From: Chamaecrista fasciculata
Lineage: Eukaryota; Streptophyta; Magnoliopsida; Fabales; Fabaceae
NCBI GenBank assembly: GCA_003254925.1
Contig: QANZ01052890.1
Location: 2,360-66,359 of the forward strand
Reading direction: 5' to 3'
DNA length: 64,000 nt
A model generated the notes under the pieces. It did no database searches. It was not told where the DNA came from and saw only the letters and a program-made list of their open reading frames with translations. The position numbers and the translations under genes were made by a program. Below are positions 45,634 through 57,850 of the stretch, one piece after another; position 1 is the first letter of the stretch; each line of letters opens with the position of its first letter.

Positions 45634-46560
45634 TATAGATATATATATATATATATTAATTTTTGTATCGGGTCTAAACTATAAATTTAGTTCTATAAAA
45701 TATATTATAAATTGTTTTAGTTATTGTTTAACTATAAGAGCGATGAAATGAATCTCCTATATACGGCTCCCAAACTGTTTTCTTTCTCTTTCTCCTTCGA
45801 TTCTCTCCCTCTCAAATTCAACTTCTTCTTTTTTTCTATTTAAATTCAAGGGAAGAGTTGTAATTCTTACAAATCCTCCCTAATTTAGTTTCCTTGATTA
45901 CTTTTCATTCAAATAAATCATCTCTAATCTCTCCAAATTTGGTGGTAGTTTTCTCTAAATTTATTTCTGATTTTACTATTTTTTTATGAAATAATTAGTC
46001 CCATAGATATGAGTATCTATACTGAAAAGTTTTCGATCTTCGGTCAAATTTTGTGGAGAAGTTTACAATATCTTCATTCGTAAAGAAAACTACATTTTTG
46101 ATATGCAGGGAATATAATTGTAAATATTTTGTTAGCAACACCAACATCGGTGATAGTTTTCATCCTAAGGATACCTTTTACATAAGATAAGTTGCGCTTT
46201 TATTTATTTTCTTAGTTCAACACTATAAATAAATTATCCTTCATGTATTGTAAGATTCGTGTTATCTGAATAATTGTAAGTGTTATTTGACTTTTTTATA
46301 ATATTATTTGACTTTGATGTTTAAAGAAAAAAAGAAAAAAGAAAGATAGATGGAATGTAAAAATACAATTATAGATTTGGTCAAAAAAATATATTTATTT
46401 ATTGAATAAAATTGGTTTTGAACAGCGGAAAAACTATTGTGTTTATTTATAATTTATAATTTGAATTAGGAGATTTTGAAGAAATGAATTAATGAGAAAA
46501 AAGGAGAGGGTGTAAAAGGTAATCCAAACAAGAGGTTGTGGCATGCGGAATGGGGGAGAC
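45634..46560. other. DUF2358 upstream region with dispersed repeat
   Basis: 45775-46240 is a diverged copy of 57377-57850 (shared order: GGGAAGAGTTGTAATTC, TTTGGTGGTAGTTTT, GAGTATCTATACTG, CATCGGTGATAGTTTTCATC). The remaining 46240-46560 would be the promoter and 5' UTR of the next gene; no TATA assignment is made. Confidence 0.5.
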
Positions 46561-47741
46561 ATGTCTGCCACTCTTTGTTGTTCTCTGCTGAGCGCTGCCT
46601 CTGTTTCCTTGTGCCGCTCCTCTAGCATCTGTGGAACGCTCTCTTTCCCTCGTCACCAACCGTTTTTATTACGACTACGAGGTGTCCTTTCACTTCTCTC
46701 TTCCTCTCGAGTCTGTTGACATATATATATATGGTGTGTTAATAATATATATATATGCAGTTGCGAGGAATGATGCGGATACAAGTAGCCAAGTGCCTAG
46801 TGACAGTGAGGAACAATCAGATACCGATAAGCTTGTGGACGGTATGAACTTTGGTGAGCTATGCAATGAGTTCGAGTGCATCAGTAGCCCCTTGGTTGAA
46901 TCCACAGCAAGACAACTTGCACGCGATATACTTGACCTTCGGGAGGGAAACCAAGCAGCCCTTGCAACCTTTGCCATTTCCGTCAGATACAGGGTGCGTA
47001 ATAAGCCTGCCTGCCGCCCGGTGTTGCTTTTATTAATTAATCACTCACCCTAGTCTCTATTGTTAATGCAGGATCCATTGAGGAGTTTTACTGGTCGCGA
47101 CAAGTACAAAAGACCACTATGGGCTACAGGCGCCCTCAACAATCCCTCCGTGGTAAGAAAGAGTAAGACTTGATTATTAAAATTAATTCCCGCTCATAAC
47201 CTCCTCTGTCCTACAGAGTGTGCAGGAAATGGTGATGCTGTCCACCAGTGTGCTAAGTATTAAGTGGACAGTGAGAGGGAAGCCTAAATCTTTAATACCA
47301 GGGGCTGGGGATGTGATACTACGTGTTACTTCCCGATTTACACTAAACCAAATCAGTGGTCAAGTGATTGAGCATCAAGAATCCTGGGATTTATCACCTT
47401 CATCTGCTCTTGCTCAGGCCTTCTTCTGGACTTCGCGTGCGCTTTATGCTACCCTTGAGTCTGCTAAAGACTTGGCTGATATCTCTCACAACTTCACTCG
47501 CCGCCTTTCCAACAACCAAGACAACAACTTGGACATTTATCCAGATCCAACCAAGGTCAGCTCGCAAATCACACTCACTTTCACCCTACTATAGCCTATT
47601 ACCCTCACACTTCAAATTGTTTTTGCTCTTTTGATTCAGTTCTTCCAGAGGGACGACGGCTTTCAACAAGATGCATACCAGATTGCACTCCTCCTAGCAC
47701 TTCTTTATTTTCTTGTTCAATTTCTGAGGACAACTTTGTAA
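46561..47741 (+). CDS. DUF2358 family protein, probably plastid-targeted
   Basis: Exons are 46561-46681, 46761-46993, 47072-47152, 47217-47555 and 47640-47741, all GT-AG and in phase, giving 291 residues. The start is the ATG whose frame yields MSATLCCSLLSAASVSLCRS, a Ser/Ala-rich, acid-free leader as in chloroplast transit peptides. The DUF2358 (NTF2-like fold) domain follows: ARQLARDILDLREGN, then DPLRSFTGRDKYKRPLWATG, IKWTVRGKP, VTSRFTLNQISGQVIEHQES and WDLSP..ALAQAFFWTSRAL. A C-terminal hydrophobic helix (IALLLALLYFLVQFL) suggests membrane attachment. The biochemical role of the family is unknown. It faces the aspartic protease tail to tail with 219 bp between stop codons, as I recall for At1g65230 and At1g65240. 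Confidence 0.88.
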
Positions 47742-47960
47742 CTACAATTTCACAATATATTCCACAACTTGTTATTCTAACTACAATTGTAACCCCATAC
47801 CACATATTCCACAGATTTACAATAACCAACGCTGAACTCGTACACCAAATTCAGTAACTGTAAAACCCCAACCAGATGGGAAAAGAAATAAGTACTGTAT
47901 TCGACTTGTAAGTTGTAATACAACCAAATCAAATGAATGCCGTCCATCATGTAATAATAT

Positions 47961-50900
47961 CTAGTTGAATAAAATATTTATCAAGGTAGTTAGCAACAAA
48001 AAGAATGTCAATATTCTTCTCACTAGTAGTGTGGAAACTGAAGAAATATTGTGTGCACCCACTGTATAAACTGCTCCAGTCGTTGCGTCCTTCACTTTAA
48101 TACTAGAAGAGCCTAAAGAAACAACAATACGAAGCTAAAAATGTCATTAAGTGCATACATCAAACTAAAAATAGCAATTATTTCAGCAGGTTAAGTCTTA
48201 AAGAAGTCACAACACATGACCATGCTAGCACGTGTCTGTGCTATTTGTTTGGGAAACAGGTGATCAAATTACTAAAACAATCTGCTCAAGCTAAATTCTG
48301 GTAGTAGTGGCAAGCCAAATAGGAGCAGGCCTAATAGGCATATTCGGATGAAGTCTCAAGAGAAATCCCCATGAGGTGGCAAAAAATGGAAACGAGCGAC
48401 CAATTTTTGATGAAGTCTCATTTCAAGTCTGATTGCGACGAGTTCCGAGTTACAGGTTACTCTTGACGAGTCCTTTTTCTGCCTAATTTGGGACCGTTAG
48501 CAAATGAGATTAAATCGGGCCGGAAAATAGTTTTTCATAATTTTTCACTTTTTGGTTCTAGAACTACTTTTGGGCCCGATTTGATCTCATTTGTTGACGG
48601 TCCTTAACTGGGTAGAAAAATGATTCATCAAGAGTAACCTGTAGCTTCGAACTCATTACAACCGGACTTGAATTGAGAGAAATATGACTAACTTCACCCA
48701 TTTGACTGTGAAACTAACGGCCCACTTTCGAAGCCCAATTTTGGCCTTGTATGCTGACGTCCTAATTGGACAATGAAAGAACTTGTAAAAAACATGTAGT
48801 TCGGGACCTTGAAACAAGAAAGATATAGCCACATTCAGTTGTTAGGACCAATGAGTGAAACTTTTAGGAAATTTGGAGGACCGGAATTGCAACAAAAAAA
48901 GATAAAGGGCTGGATTGCAACCTACCCCAAAGATAAGGGACCAAAATTGCACTTTGGCAAAAAAATATATATATATATATAACTAAGGCATTATAAACTT
49001 CAAGCAATCCTTTGTTGATAAAATAGCAAGGTTGACAAAAGGGGGCTACATCAAATAAACCATACAAAAACGTAGGAAATTAAAAACTTGATGAAAGGCT
49101 AGTGGTTACTCACAATTGAATTCAGTCCATCCGATGGCCATATTTTCAAGATCATATACGACAAGTCTATTTGAAAGAACCAAATCTGTAATTGGAGACA
49201 AATCAAAATCAACCGATAATACTATTACCCAAACTCCATTAACTTTCCTCCACCTTAATTAAACTAGCATCAACCATGTTATGCATTAGTTCAGCTCAGC
49301 ATATTGTCACAGACGCCAAAAAAACAGAGCAGTAAAGGCATAAGTTCATCCAAAAACGTCTTTTTTGTTCAATACAACTTATTTCCTTATTCACTGGAAG
49401 AAAATCTTAAATCAGAATCAGACTCGATCTGGGACTAAATGCAGAAAATTTGGGTTCTACATACTAGATTAATAAATCGCCAGTTAAGACTTGTTTGTGA
49501 TATTTAATTCTAAACTGTACCTCCAAGAAGAGTCATGTCCTTTCCATCCTTAGTTTGTGCCACACTTTTCTGCCAGCCAACACACCACACATTGTCCTGG
49601 GGGACAGTTGAGGACAAAATAATATATATATATATATATATATCGATAAAAATAACTTATCAACATGATCAAGTAAATTGTATGAACTGCATCTCAGCTT
49701 ACAAGCATAATCGGTCAAGTAATTGTCAAGAAGTAGACAACCAATCATAAAATTCCGACTTACCTGAATCTCGAACAGGTAGTCATGAGGATAAACTGTC
49801 AGAGAAAGAGATTGCTCAAAATGAAACTTGATAATTGGAAATCCATCGTCAACACTGCAGTAACAAAATAGACAAGAAGTAAAGGTTAAGATAACACTTT
49901 TTCCTCCTTGAACTGATGAAATTGAATTCTCTCTAAAAGTTAAATACATTGAAGTTTTTTTAAAAAGAAACAAATACATTGCAACAGTTTAACAAATAAT
50001 TTTCCATCTGTTTTTTCATTTTTTGGTATATTTGGCAACAAAAAATCAGATAATTCGTGGACTGTAGTCATATCCAAGATCATCTTTTCATAACTATCCA
50101 ATTGGCTCAATAACTCCTTTCCAACCAATGGAAACATGATAAAGTAATTCAGAGACTGCCAAAAGGAAATAGCAGGGACTCAGAGCGAGATCCCAGATAC
50201 ATTTTCTCTGTTAACAGTACCCACATAAAATTAGTTATGTCATATAATTTCAGAATGCACACCAGAATAATCAATGAAATTCAGAACAACATGATGCTCC
50301 ATGTCAATGCTCCATTCATTTGTATCTTAACTCTTAAGTGAGTGTCTCTGGCAACAGTCAGATCGGTTTTGTTTTATCCCCATATATAAGACTACTAGTA
50401 GCAAATTGCTACTAGTAGTCAATCATAACAGTGATGGCTATCTCCAATAATTCATGCCACATACTAAGTCTCATTGAAACCACCAACAACTTAAAAATAA
50501 AAAAGGCGAACCAGTACATATTAAATATTTGAAAGCAAAAACTAAAACTATTAAAATAATAACATAAATATATAAAATCTCTCTTTCTGTATGAAATAAA
50601 AGGAAGTGGCAAAGATTAGCATCATACTTTCCAGTGTACTGAAAACAAGAAAACTGATCCTCCACTAGATGCAATTTCAGTCCAGGCTGCTGTGCCATAA
50701 CCTATTATAAAGATAAAGAACAATCATAAGTAATTAAGTATTAAAGTAAAATAACTCATTCAATTTAACTTTAAGAAATATACTTACCTTGGTCATTACT
50801 TGGTCATAAGCTGAGTCTGGAAGATAAGCCAAGGTTGTACCACTATCTATTACTGTTCCCCTCCCATTTCCAGAATCAAATATGTCCGAGGGAAGTTGTA

Positions 50901-53661
50901 GAACTTCCCTATCAACCTCAATATCCTTCAAATTCACATTGTAGTGTGCCCTATAGTAGTTGAGACACTACAGTTATGACATAATTCCAAATCCAGGACC
51001 TGAACTTGATATATACATTACAAGAACATGTAAGAATGAAAATTTTTTGAACGAGATAAGCCATAGAGCTTAAATTGTATCATTTTATGTTTAAAATAGG
51101 ATCTCACAATGGCTCTACCTCCGTAAAAATGAAGATAATCGGAAAGAAATTTTTAAAAAATAAAAGTGAGAAGGAAGGATAACTCTTGTTTTATTGCTGC
51201 TGGAGCTCATGACCCTTCAAGTGATAGAACAAAATGGACTCATAAAACATGAAAACACAAAAGAGAGAAATAAAATATATTTGTTATACTTGCACAACTG
51301 CTGAATATATTTGCATTTATTTTTCAAAAGGCCTTTGGTTTCTGCTATCAACTACCAACAACACATTGATCATACATACAACAATAACGTAGCAATAAAA
51401 AGGCTAAAATACTACACATACTGTCCTGTAACCAAAGGTGTTGTATTGACTTTTGGCTCCACCACTTCCCCAAGGGCAAAGATTCCACCTCCATCAATAT
51501 TGTCAAGGCAGTGGGAAAATATTTTTTTCACCTTCCCAGATGCAGCAAGCTGAGAGAGCACGGAAGAATTTGCTTGTCCAAAACCAAGTATTCCATCAAC
51601 AGCTTCATTAGTTGACCCTAATGCCCCAGATTGTTTATCACCACACCTATCAAACAGGCAATACTTCAGAACCCATCTAGAAAAGCATTTACATATAATG
51701 GTAGCCTTTTCTATCTTTCTCCACTTAGGAAGTTAAATATTTCTTAAAATTAAGGAATCAACTAGATTAAATCTCCGGCCTGGTAACAAAAGGAACAGTT
51801 ATGAAGAAAAGATAGTTGATCAGGGGTAGGATCAGCTCAGGTGGAGATGATGGAGGAAAATTTGTATACGATGATCTTAGGCCTGTCTAGTGCACGGGTC
51901 GAAGTAATTTTGTGCAGAAGGTGATTAAAATTCAGCAACAGAGCTATCCAGGTATGAGGTGGAGTTTGAAAGTGACATGAACAGAAGTAGAAAGAAAAAA
52001 TGTAATTGCAAGAAGTGTGAAGTAGAGTTTGTACTTAGATGAAACAGATTCATTACAGAAAGTCCATGTATAGAATTTTACATAATTTAATTTGAAGTTA
52101 ATGTCACTGTCTTCGATAATTTAGGGGTTAGGGATCCACAATGAGTTTTGCTACAAAGCACTAAACATCTAAAGCAAAGAAGAGATAAATATAGAATAAA
52201 ATAAAACAAAATAAAATAAAGGCCATCCAAAATTCCTCGGGAAATCTAGATCCGAGAGAAAGCAGTCAATAATTACACAGAAAAGTATCTACCAAACATG
52301 AAACGATTAACTCATATATGCACTTAAAATTAACATCATTTCAACTATAAGAATAAAAAATAATAACAAACAATAAAATTGCAGCAGACATAACTGTGAT
52401 CTAATAAGTGTTGTTAGATGTCAACATTGTATCATTGTAATGTAAAATATTTATCTGGTTCTCACCCAAAAATCACTGTGCTATTTGCTGGTGAACTGTG
52501 AAGGTTACCATTGACCTGGTTAAATGTAAGATAATCCTTCACAAAGTACCCAGTAGTGGAGCTTCCATCTCCATAAGTTACACTATATGGGCAGGCCACA
52601 TCAGGCTTGCAACCAGCAATTGGACCATCATATGTGTCAGAGCAAAAACCTTCATCACAAGAAACCAAATCTGAAGTTTGGGAGCTCTTTGGGTCGTAAA
52701 GTGTCAACTCTATCTGTAATATGATAATCATACAGCAAATACTACTTCAACAGGGGGTCAACTTATCTTGGAAAGAAAGCTGGTTTTCACAATGTCACTC
52801 TCAAGTCTGAGCTAGCATATGTGAAATGCCATTTAATCACACACAAATTTCATTTTTAAAAAAGAAAACTGATAAAAGTGAAGTCTAGGTACATACACCG
52901 AGATCACTTTTCCTGGGACATTTGTTGCAACCAACACAATTAACCCATAGGATGTCACTTCCGGTATCAACTTGCACATAGAAATCCTTTGGAGGAGACC
53001 CAAGCCCAAGTTTCGTATAATACAGCCTATAACCAAATAAGCAACATAAGATACTACATGAAGATGACGCTAGTTTTCTATCAGAGATAAAGTCACCAAA
53101 TTAGTACAGAATTCAGGGAAAATAAAAGACGATATAACCATTTTGTATTTGTTTGACCCAAGGATGGTGGCACTTAGAATACGAGGCCGACAAATCTCAG
53201 TTAAATCTTGTGTAAAATCAGAAGTAGATACAGGAATTTAGACCCACGCATATATAGAAGATCAAGGATAAGGGTAAGAGTACTTAATTGAAGCAAGAGG
53301 GGGAAAATAGGACCTTTGCTGCCAATTAAGTCAAACACTTAGTCCTTGTTATATTGGAAAAGAACAACCAGCTCAAAGCCTCAAACTATGAGCTTTGCAC
53401 ATAATAAGAAATGTTTGGAAAAGAAAAAAGAAGCAAATAGGAAACAAACCCAGTTTCAGAAGGTTGCCCGTTGCCGCCAAGGTTCAGATCCACCGCAGAA
53501 AGAAATCTACCTCGACGACGGGCATCATGAGCTTTGATTGCACTCAAGGTATTTTCTCGGCCTTTGAATTTGTGGTGAACCGGAAACACCAAATTGCCGC
53601 AGGCAACCGAACAAAATTCAAAAAGCAGTATCCCCACTACCAGTAATCCTTTGAGATCCAT
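47961..53661 (-). CDS. Pepsin-like aspartic protease, GPI-anchored type (A36/A39-like)
   Basis: A secreted A1-family aspartic endopeptidase. Ten exons on the minus strand: 53661-53450, 53026-52897, 52713-52466, 51646-51422, 50950-50788, 50701-50628, 49854-49764, 49596-49521, 49185-49114 and 48112-47961. All borders are GT-AG, phases agree, and the product is 480 residues. Residues 1-22 form a signal peptide (MDLKGLLVVGILLFEFCSVA). KAHDARRRGRFLS marks the pro-region. The two catalytic motifs are VDTGSD (exon 2) and VIDSGTTLAYLP (exon 5). YGDGSSTTGYFVKD is the flap region, CVGCNKCP is an atypical-AP cysteine cluster, and DVVCxGW-like VWCVGWQKS precedes LLGDLVLSNRLVVYDLEN. The C-terminus is hydrophobic (LTFFLLLTTLINILF) after a Ser-rich stretch, as for GPI anchoring. 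Family knowledge: Arabidopsis A36 and A39 act in pollen and pollen-tube growth. Intron 9 carries an inverted repeat. No defect was seen. Confidence 0.94.
48385..48962. repeat. Inverted-repeat MITE in aspartic protease intron 9
   Basis: TTACTCTTGACGAGTCCTTT (48461) mirrors TGATTCATCAAGAGTAACCT (48622) around a centre near 48540. GGACCGGAATTGCAAC and GGGACCAAAATTGCACTTTGG phrases form the right end. It is non-coding and lies between exons 9 and 10. Confidence 0.65.
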
Positions 53662-54339
53662 TTTCAACGCCAAGAAATCTGCGTACCAGTAGCTTCAACA
53701 GAAAGCAATCAAAAAATAAAAGAATGGAAACAGATCGCACAAATTCTATACAATTCAAATATCTATCCAATGATTTGGTTTATTTTGGATAGAAATCCAT
53801 TGCCAGCCCAGTTGAAGTAAGGTTCGGTGAAGTATAGGCAATCATAATGAGTATGCCAGTACAGCAAACAAAAAAGGGAGGCAAGTCGGCAACAGACACC
53901 AAGAGAGAGAGAGAGAGAGAGGGGAGGAATTTCGCGATTTCAACGGCAAACGCGTCTAATGCAACGTTTAGTAAAATCGTCAGCACTAAACAACGTTCCG
54001 GGTCTGTTTTATTTTTCTCTTTCTGTTTCGGTGCTTTCTTTTTCTTACTCACTCTATCGACCTCCTCAAAATTTTCTCCCTCGAAAATATATTTGCATGT
54101 GGCAACATATATTTATTTATATACTTAAATTTACTTCCTTTTGTATCGAATTGACTTCCTTGGTCAATCCTTTCTCGTCCAAATACCAAACCTACTACGT
54201 TTTTTTTTTTAAATGTTAATAATTATGTACAGTGATGTATATTACACGTACTTTTTCTAAATTTTCATGGTAATTTTCATGAAGTTCTTCACTTGACCAC
54301 TACAATGTACCACTAATTTAAACAAAATACATTTGTCCC
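53662..54339. promoter_or_regulatory. Upstream region of aspartic protease
   Basis: This is the 5' flank for the minus-strand gene. It holds a GA microsatellite at 53903-53921, frequent in plant promoters or 5' UTRs. No TATA box position is claimed. The distal part (54130-54339) is AT-rich. Confidence 0.4.
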
Positions 54340-55547
54340 TTCTAAACAATATTCGTGATTTTGTTCCATCAATTTTAACGAAAAATGTTAACGTGGCACT
54401 CACGTGACTCGTTGAAAAATCAAATTTTGATCCACAAATTATCGGATAAGTTTAATTTTAGTCCTAAAACTATTTTTTTATTTTGATCCTTAAATTTTCA
54501 CATCCATTTTTTGTCTTGAAAATGTGATTTTATATGATTTATATTATGATTTTTTTTTAAATATAAGGATGATCACGGGCCAGATTTTGACAAGACCCGA
54601 GACCTGCCCCAATTAGATTTGAGCTAGGCCAGGTCAAATTGGGCCACTTTATTTAAAAAATCATATTTTTTATTTAACCCATTTATTTATGTTATATGTT
54701 TTTTAACTTGTATATATTAATAAAAAATTAATTATGGATGAGTTTAATGATATTTATAATAATAAAAATATTTAATTTGATCTATTTGTTAAAAAATATT
54801 AATTTAATTGAGATTAAGTTTATATTTTATGTAAATATACAATTAATAGAAATAATACATTTGTATTTTCTACAATAAAAATATTTTATAAAATAATAAT
54901 ATATATATATATAATAAAAAAATGACTATACTCCAAGCTGTGGTCTAGAAGTGGTAGATCGAGGACTTGGCTCGAAGAGCCTCGGGTGGACTATGTTTTG
55001 TTCATTCTTATCCAAATACGTAATAATAAGTGAATTGACAAAGAGATGAAGACAATTTTTCATTTTTAATCACACATTAGAGATAAATTGGTGGTTGGTT
55101 TTTATTTCTACTTTATGACTAAGAATAACGATGAAAGTTCTGATAAAATCACATTTCAGAGACAAGATGGAACAAATATGAAAGTCTGAGGACAAAAATA
55201 AAACCAAAAATAGTTTTTATGACCAAAATGAAACTTACCCCATAGTTTGAGGACCAAAAATGAGATTTTAACCTTAGTGAAAATCGACGACTAAGATACA
55301 ACAGGAATTAACGGCTAAGATGCAATAGAAATCGATATCTGAGATACATTAGAAATCAATGACTAAGATTATGTCACCTCATTATTTTTCATTAAAATTG
55401 ATTGAACAAAACCTCATGTACCCTAACCGCTTAACGGTGATCAAGAAGTTCAGGTACCCAAAGTGAAACTCGAGAAATCATATAGCAGAAATGTAAGATT
55501 TGGTCATACCACATATACCTTTTCTATAATTTACCCTAAATTTTACT
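54340..55547. mobile_element. Inverted-repeat element, related to the next one
   Basis: The left part TTGTTCCATCAATTTTAACG and GTGGCACTCACGTGACTCG, and the right part GTACCCTAACCGCTTAACGG to ATAATTTACCCT, match the left and right ends of the 55999-56996 element. The interior holds GGGCCAGATTTTGACAAGAC (54577). It is AT-rich and non-coding. The extreme left end is worn. Confidence 0.6.
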
Positions 55548-55613
55548 ACCATAAGTTTCTTATCACCAAATTTTAAATTTTCTCTCTCAATGACATCTAT
55601 CAAAATATTTTAT

Positions 55614-55993
55614 ACAAGCAAAAGTATTAATTTCGCTTCAAACTTTACAACAATTGTAAATTTTGTTCTCAATATTTTTTTATGGTCAATTTCATTCCTA
55701 ATGTTGTAAATCTTGATCAATTTTATCTTTTGACTAACTTCTTTTAATAAATTAACAACGTACTACATCTAATTTTTCAATCTGAGTTAACGATTTGAGT
55801 TTCTTTTTCTATTAATTTTATATTATATATCATTAGCCATGTAGATTCTGTCCTTAATATTTGGTTAAAGTAAGAGCAAAAGATAATATTGACCAAAATG
55901 TAAACCATTAGGTACGAAATTGATTGCAAAAAAAAATGTTGAGAATGAAATTGATAATTGCTGTAAAATTTGAGAACCAAAATGGTGCTTTAA
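55614..55993. repeat. MITE family M1, copy 3
   Basis: The left GCAAAAGTATTAATTTCG and right AACCAAAATGGTGCTTT ends pair. It shares CTAACTTCTTTTAATAAATT and GCCATGTAGATTCTGTCCTT with the GFAT-intron copy. It is placed between the two related elements. Confidence 0.75.
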
Positions 55994-55998
55994 ATTAC

Positions 55999-56996
55999 AA
56001 ATTAGGTACTTGTGGTTAGGTCGAATCTCACATCATTGCCGTGTGGTTTTAAAAATCTCATTTTGGGTACCTGAGACATCCGCCGTTTAGCAATTAGGGT
56101 ACCTGTGATTTTGTTCCGTCAATTTTAACGGAAAATACTGACGTGGCGCTCACGTAACTCGGTGAAAAATCAAATTTTGGTCCAATGAACTATGGGATAA
56201 GTTTCATTTGATCCTAAAATTATTTTTTATTTCATTTTGGTCCTCAAACTTTCGTATTTGTTCAGTTTTTTGTCCCAAAAATGTTATTCTATATGTTTTA
56301 CGCTATTATTTCTAACCTAAATAATTAAGATACATAATTTCTCTCTCAAATATAAGAGTGATAAGGGGCTGGGCCGGGTCGATCTTGAGACCCGACCCAG
56401 TTAGACTCAGGCCGGGCCATCAGGTCCGATCGAGCCAAATTGGGTTTTTTTTTTTTTTTAAAAAAAATACATATTTTTTATTTGACCCATTTATTTATTT
56501 TATGTATTTTTTTTATGTTTTTGTTCACCCCTACTCAAATACGTAATAATAAGTGAGTTGACAAAGAGAGAAAGAGAAAATTTCATTCTTAGTTACAAAT
56601 GTGATAAAATCACATTTTGGAGATCAAAACGAAAAAAATGTGACAGTTTGAGGATAAAAATGAAACAAAAAATACCTTTTATGACCAAAATGAAACTTAC
56701 CCCATAGTTTGAGAACAAAAAATGAGATTTTAACATTGGAGTAGAAACCAACGACTAAGATGAAGGGAAACCAACCGTTAAAATGCAATAAAAATTGACG
56801 GCTAAGATACATTAAAATCGATGGTTAAGAATGCCCCACTTCAGCATTTTCCCTTAAAATTAACGGAACAAAGATACAGGTATCTTAATTGTTAAACGGG
56901 CACATATCTCAGATACCTAAAGTGAAATTTTTCAAACCCACACGATAATGATGTGAGATTCGACCTAACCACAAATACCTAATTTATAATTTACCC
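55999..56996. mobile_element. 1-kb inverted-repeat element
   Basis: The left GGTACTTGTGGTTAGGTCGA and CTCACATCATTGCCGTGTGG pair with the right CACACGATAATGATGTGAG and TCGACCTAACCACAAATACC. The inner arms GTTCCGTCAATTTTAACGG and AAATTAACGGAACAAAG also pair. The core has CCGGGTCGATCTTGAGACCC (56366). No transposase was seen. It is better preserved than its relative at 54340. Confidence 0.8.
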
Positions 56997-57038
56997 TTCT
57001 TTTTATTTATCAAAATTATTAGACTTCAAATTAAATTA

Positions 57039-57327
57039 AGGGTAAATTACACTTTGGTACCCTGTGGTTTAAAAAATGACATTTTGGTACTCCGTGATAT
57101 TCTCCATTAACACTTTGGTACCCTTGGGAGCTATTTTGTAATTTTTATCATAACAAATTTTGCAAAAATTACATATTGACCCCAATTTTTTTTTTAAAGT
57201 TTTCATTTTAGTCCCTAGATAATATGTATCTAGGGACCTATTTGTAATTTTCTAAAAAGTAAGAAACTATATAATACCAAAGTGAAATAGGACCAAACCA
57301 TAGGGTAATAAATTATAATTTACCCTT
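57039..57327. repeat. MITE family M2 (GGTACCCTG type)
   Basis: GGGTAAATTACACTTTGGTA at the left and ATACCAAAGTG with TTATAATTTACCCT at the right are paired ends of a short non-coding element. Confidence 0.75.
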
Positions 57328-57376
57328 TAATTAAATTAAATTGAAAGTAAGAAACCGCTCAAGTGCTTCATTCTCG

Positions 57377-57850
57377 TTTTCTCTCCAAGAAACTCAGGTC
57401 TTCTTCCAATCTTTTTCTACAAAACTTTTACTACAGGGAAGAATTGTAGTATTTGTAATTCTTCGCTGATTTTCATATTTTGTTTTTCTAATTGAATAAG
57501 TCAGATCTTCAGTCCCTTGAGTTTCGTGGTGGTTTTATCCAGATCTAATTCTGGTTCTATTATTTCTTTGTGAAAGATTTATTCTAACACTAAATCGACT
57601 CATATCTGAGTATCTACGTTGGAAAATATTCGATCAATTGTCAAATATATAAAGAAATTTTTGTCATCTACATTCATGAAGAAAACTGCTTTTCTTATAT
57701 GCACGAAGTATAATGGTAAACACTTTGTTGACAACACTAAGATCGGTGATAATTTTCATCATGCGGATATCTTTCATATAAGACTAGTTGTGGTATTAGT
57801 TGATTTTTTTAGTTCAACATTATTTACATGCAATTCTTATGTATTATTAG
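57377..57850. repeat. Dispersed repeat shared with 45775-46240
   Basis: Collinear blocks with the other copy include GGGAAGAATTGTAGTATT, TTTCGTGGTGGTTTTATCC, GAGTATCTACGTTGG, TTCATGAAGAAAACTGC and ATCGGTGATAATTTTCATCA. A short open frame at 57619-57864 covers it but is broken in the other copy. The class is unknown. Confidence 0.6.

Noticed and set aside
46443..46628. Minus-strand 61-codon frame starting MLEERHKETEAALSREQQ
   Set aside because: It overlaps the start and transit peptide of the DUF2358 gene on the other strand and has no supporting exons.
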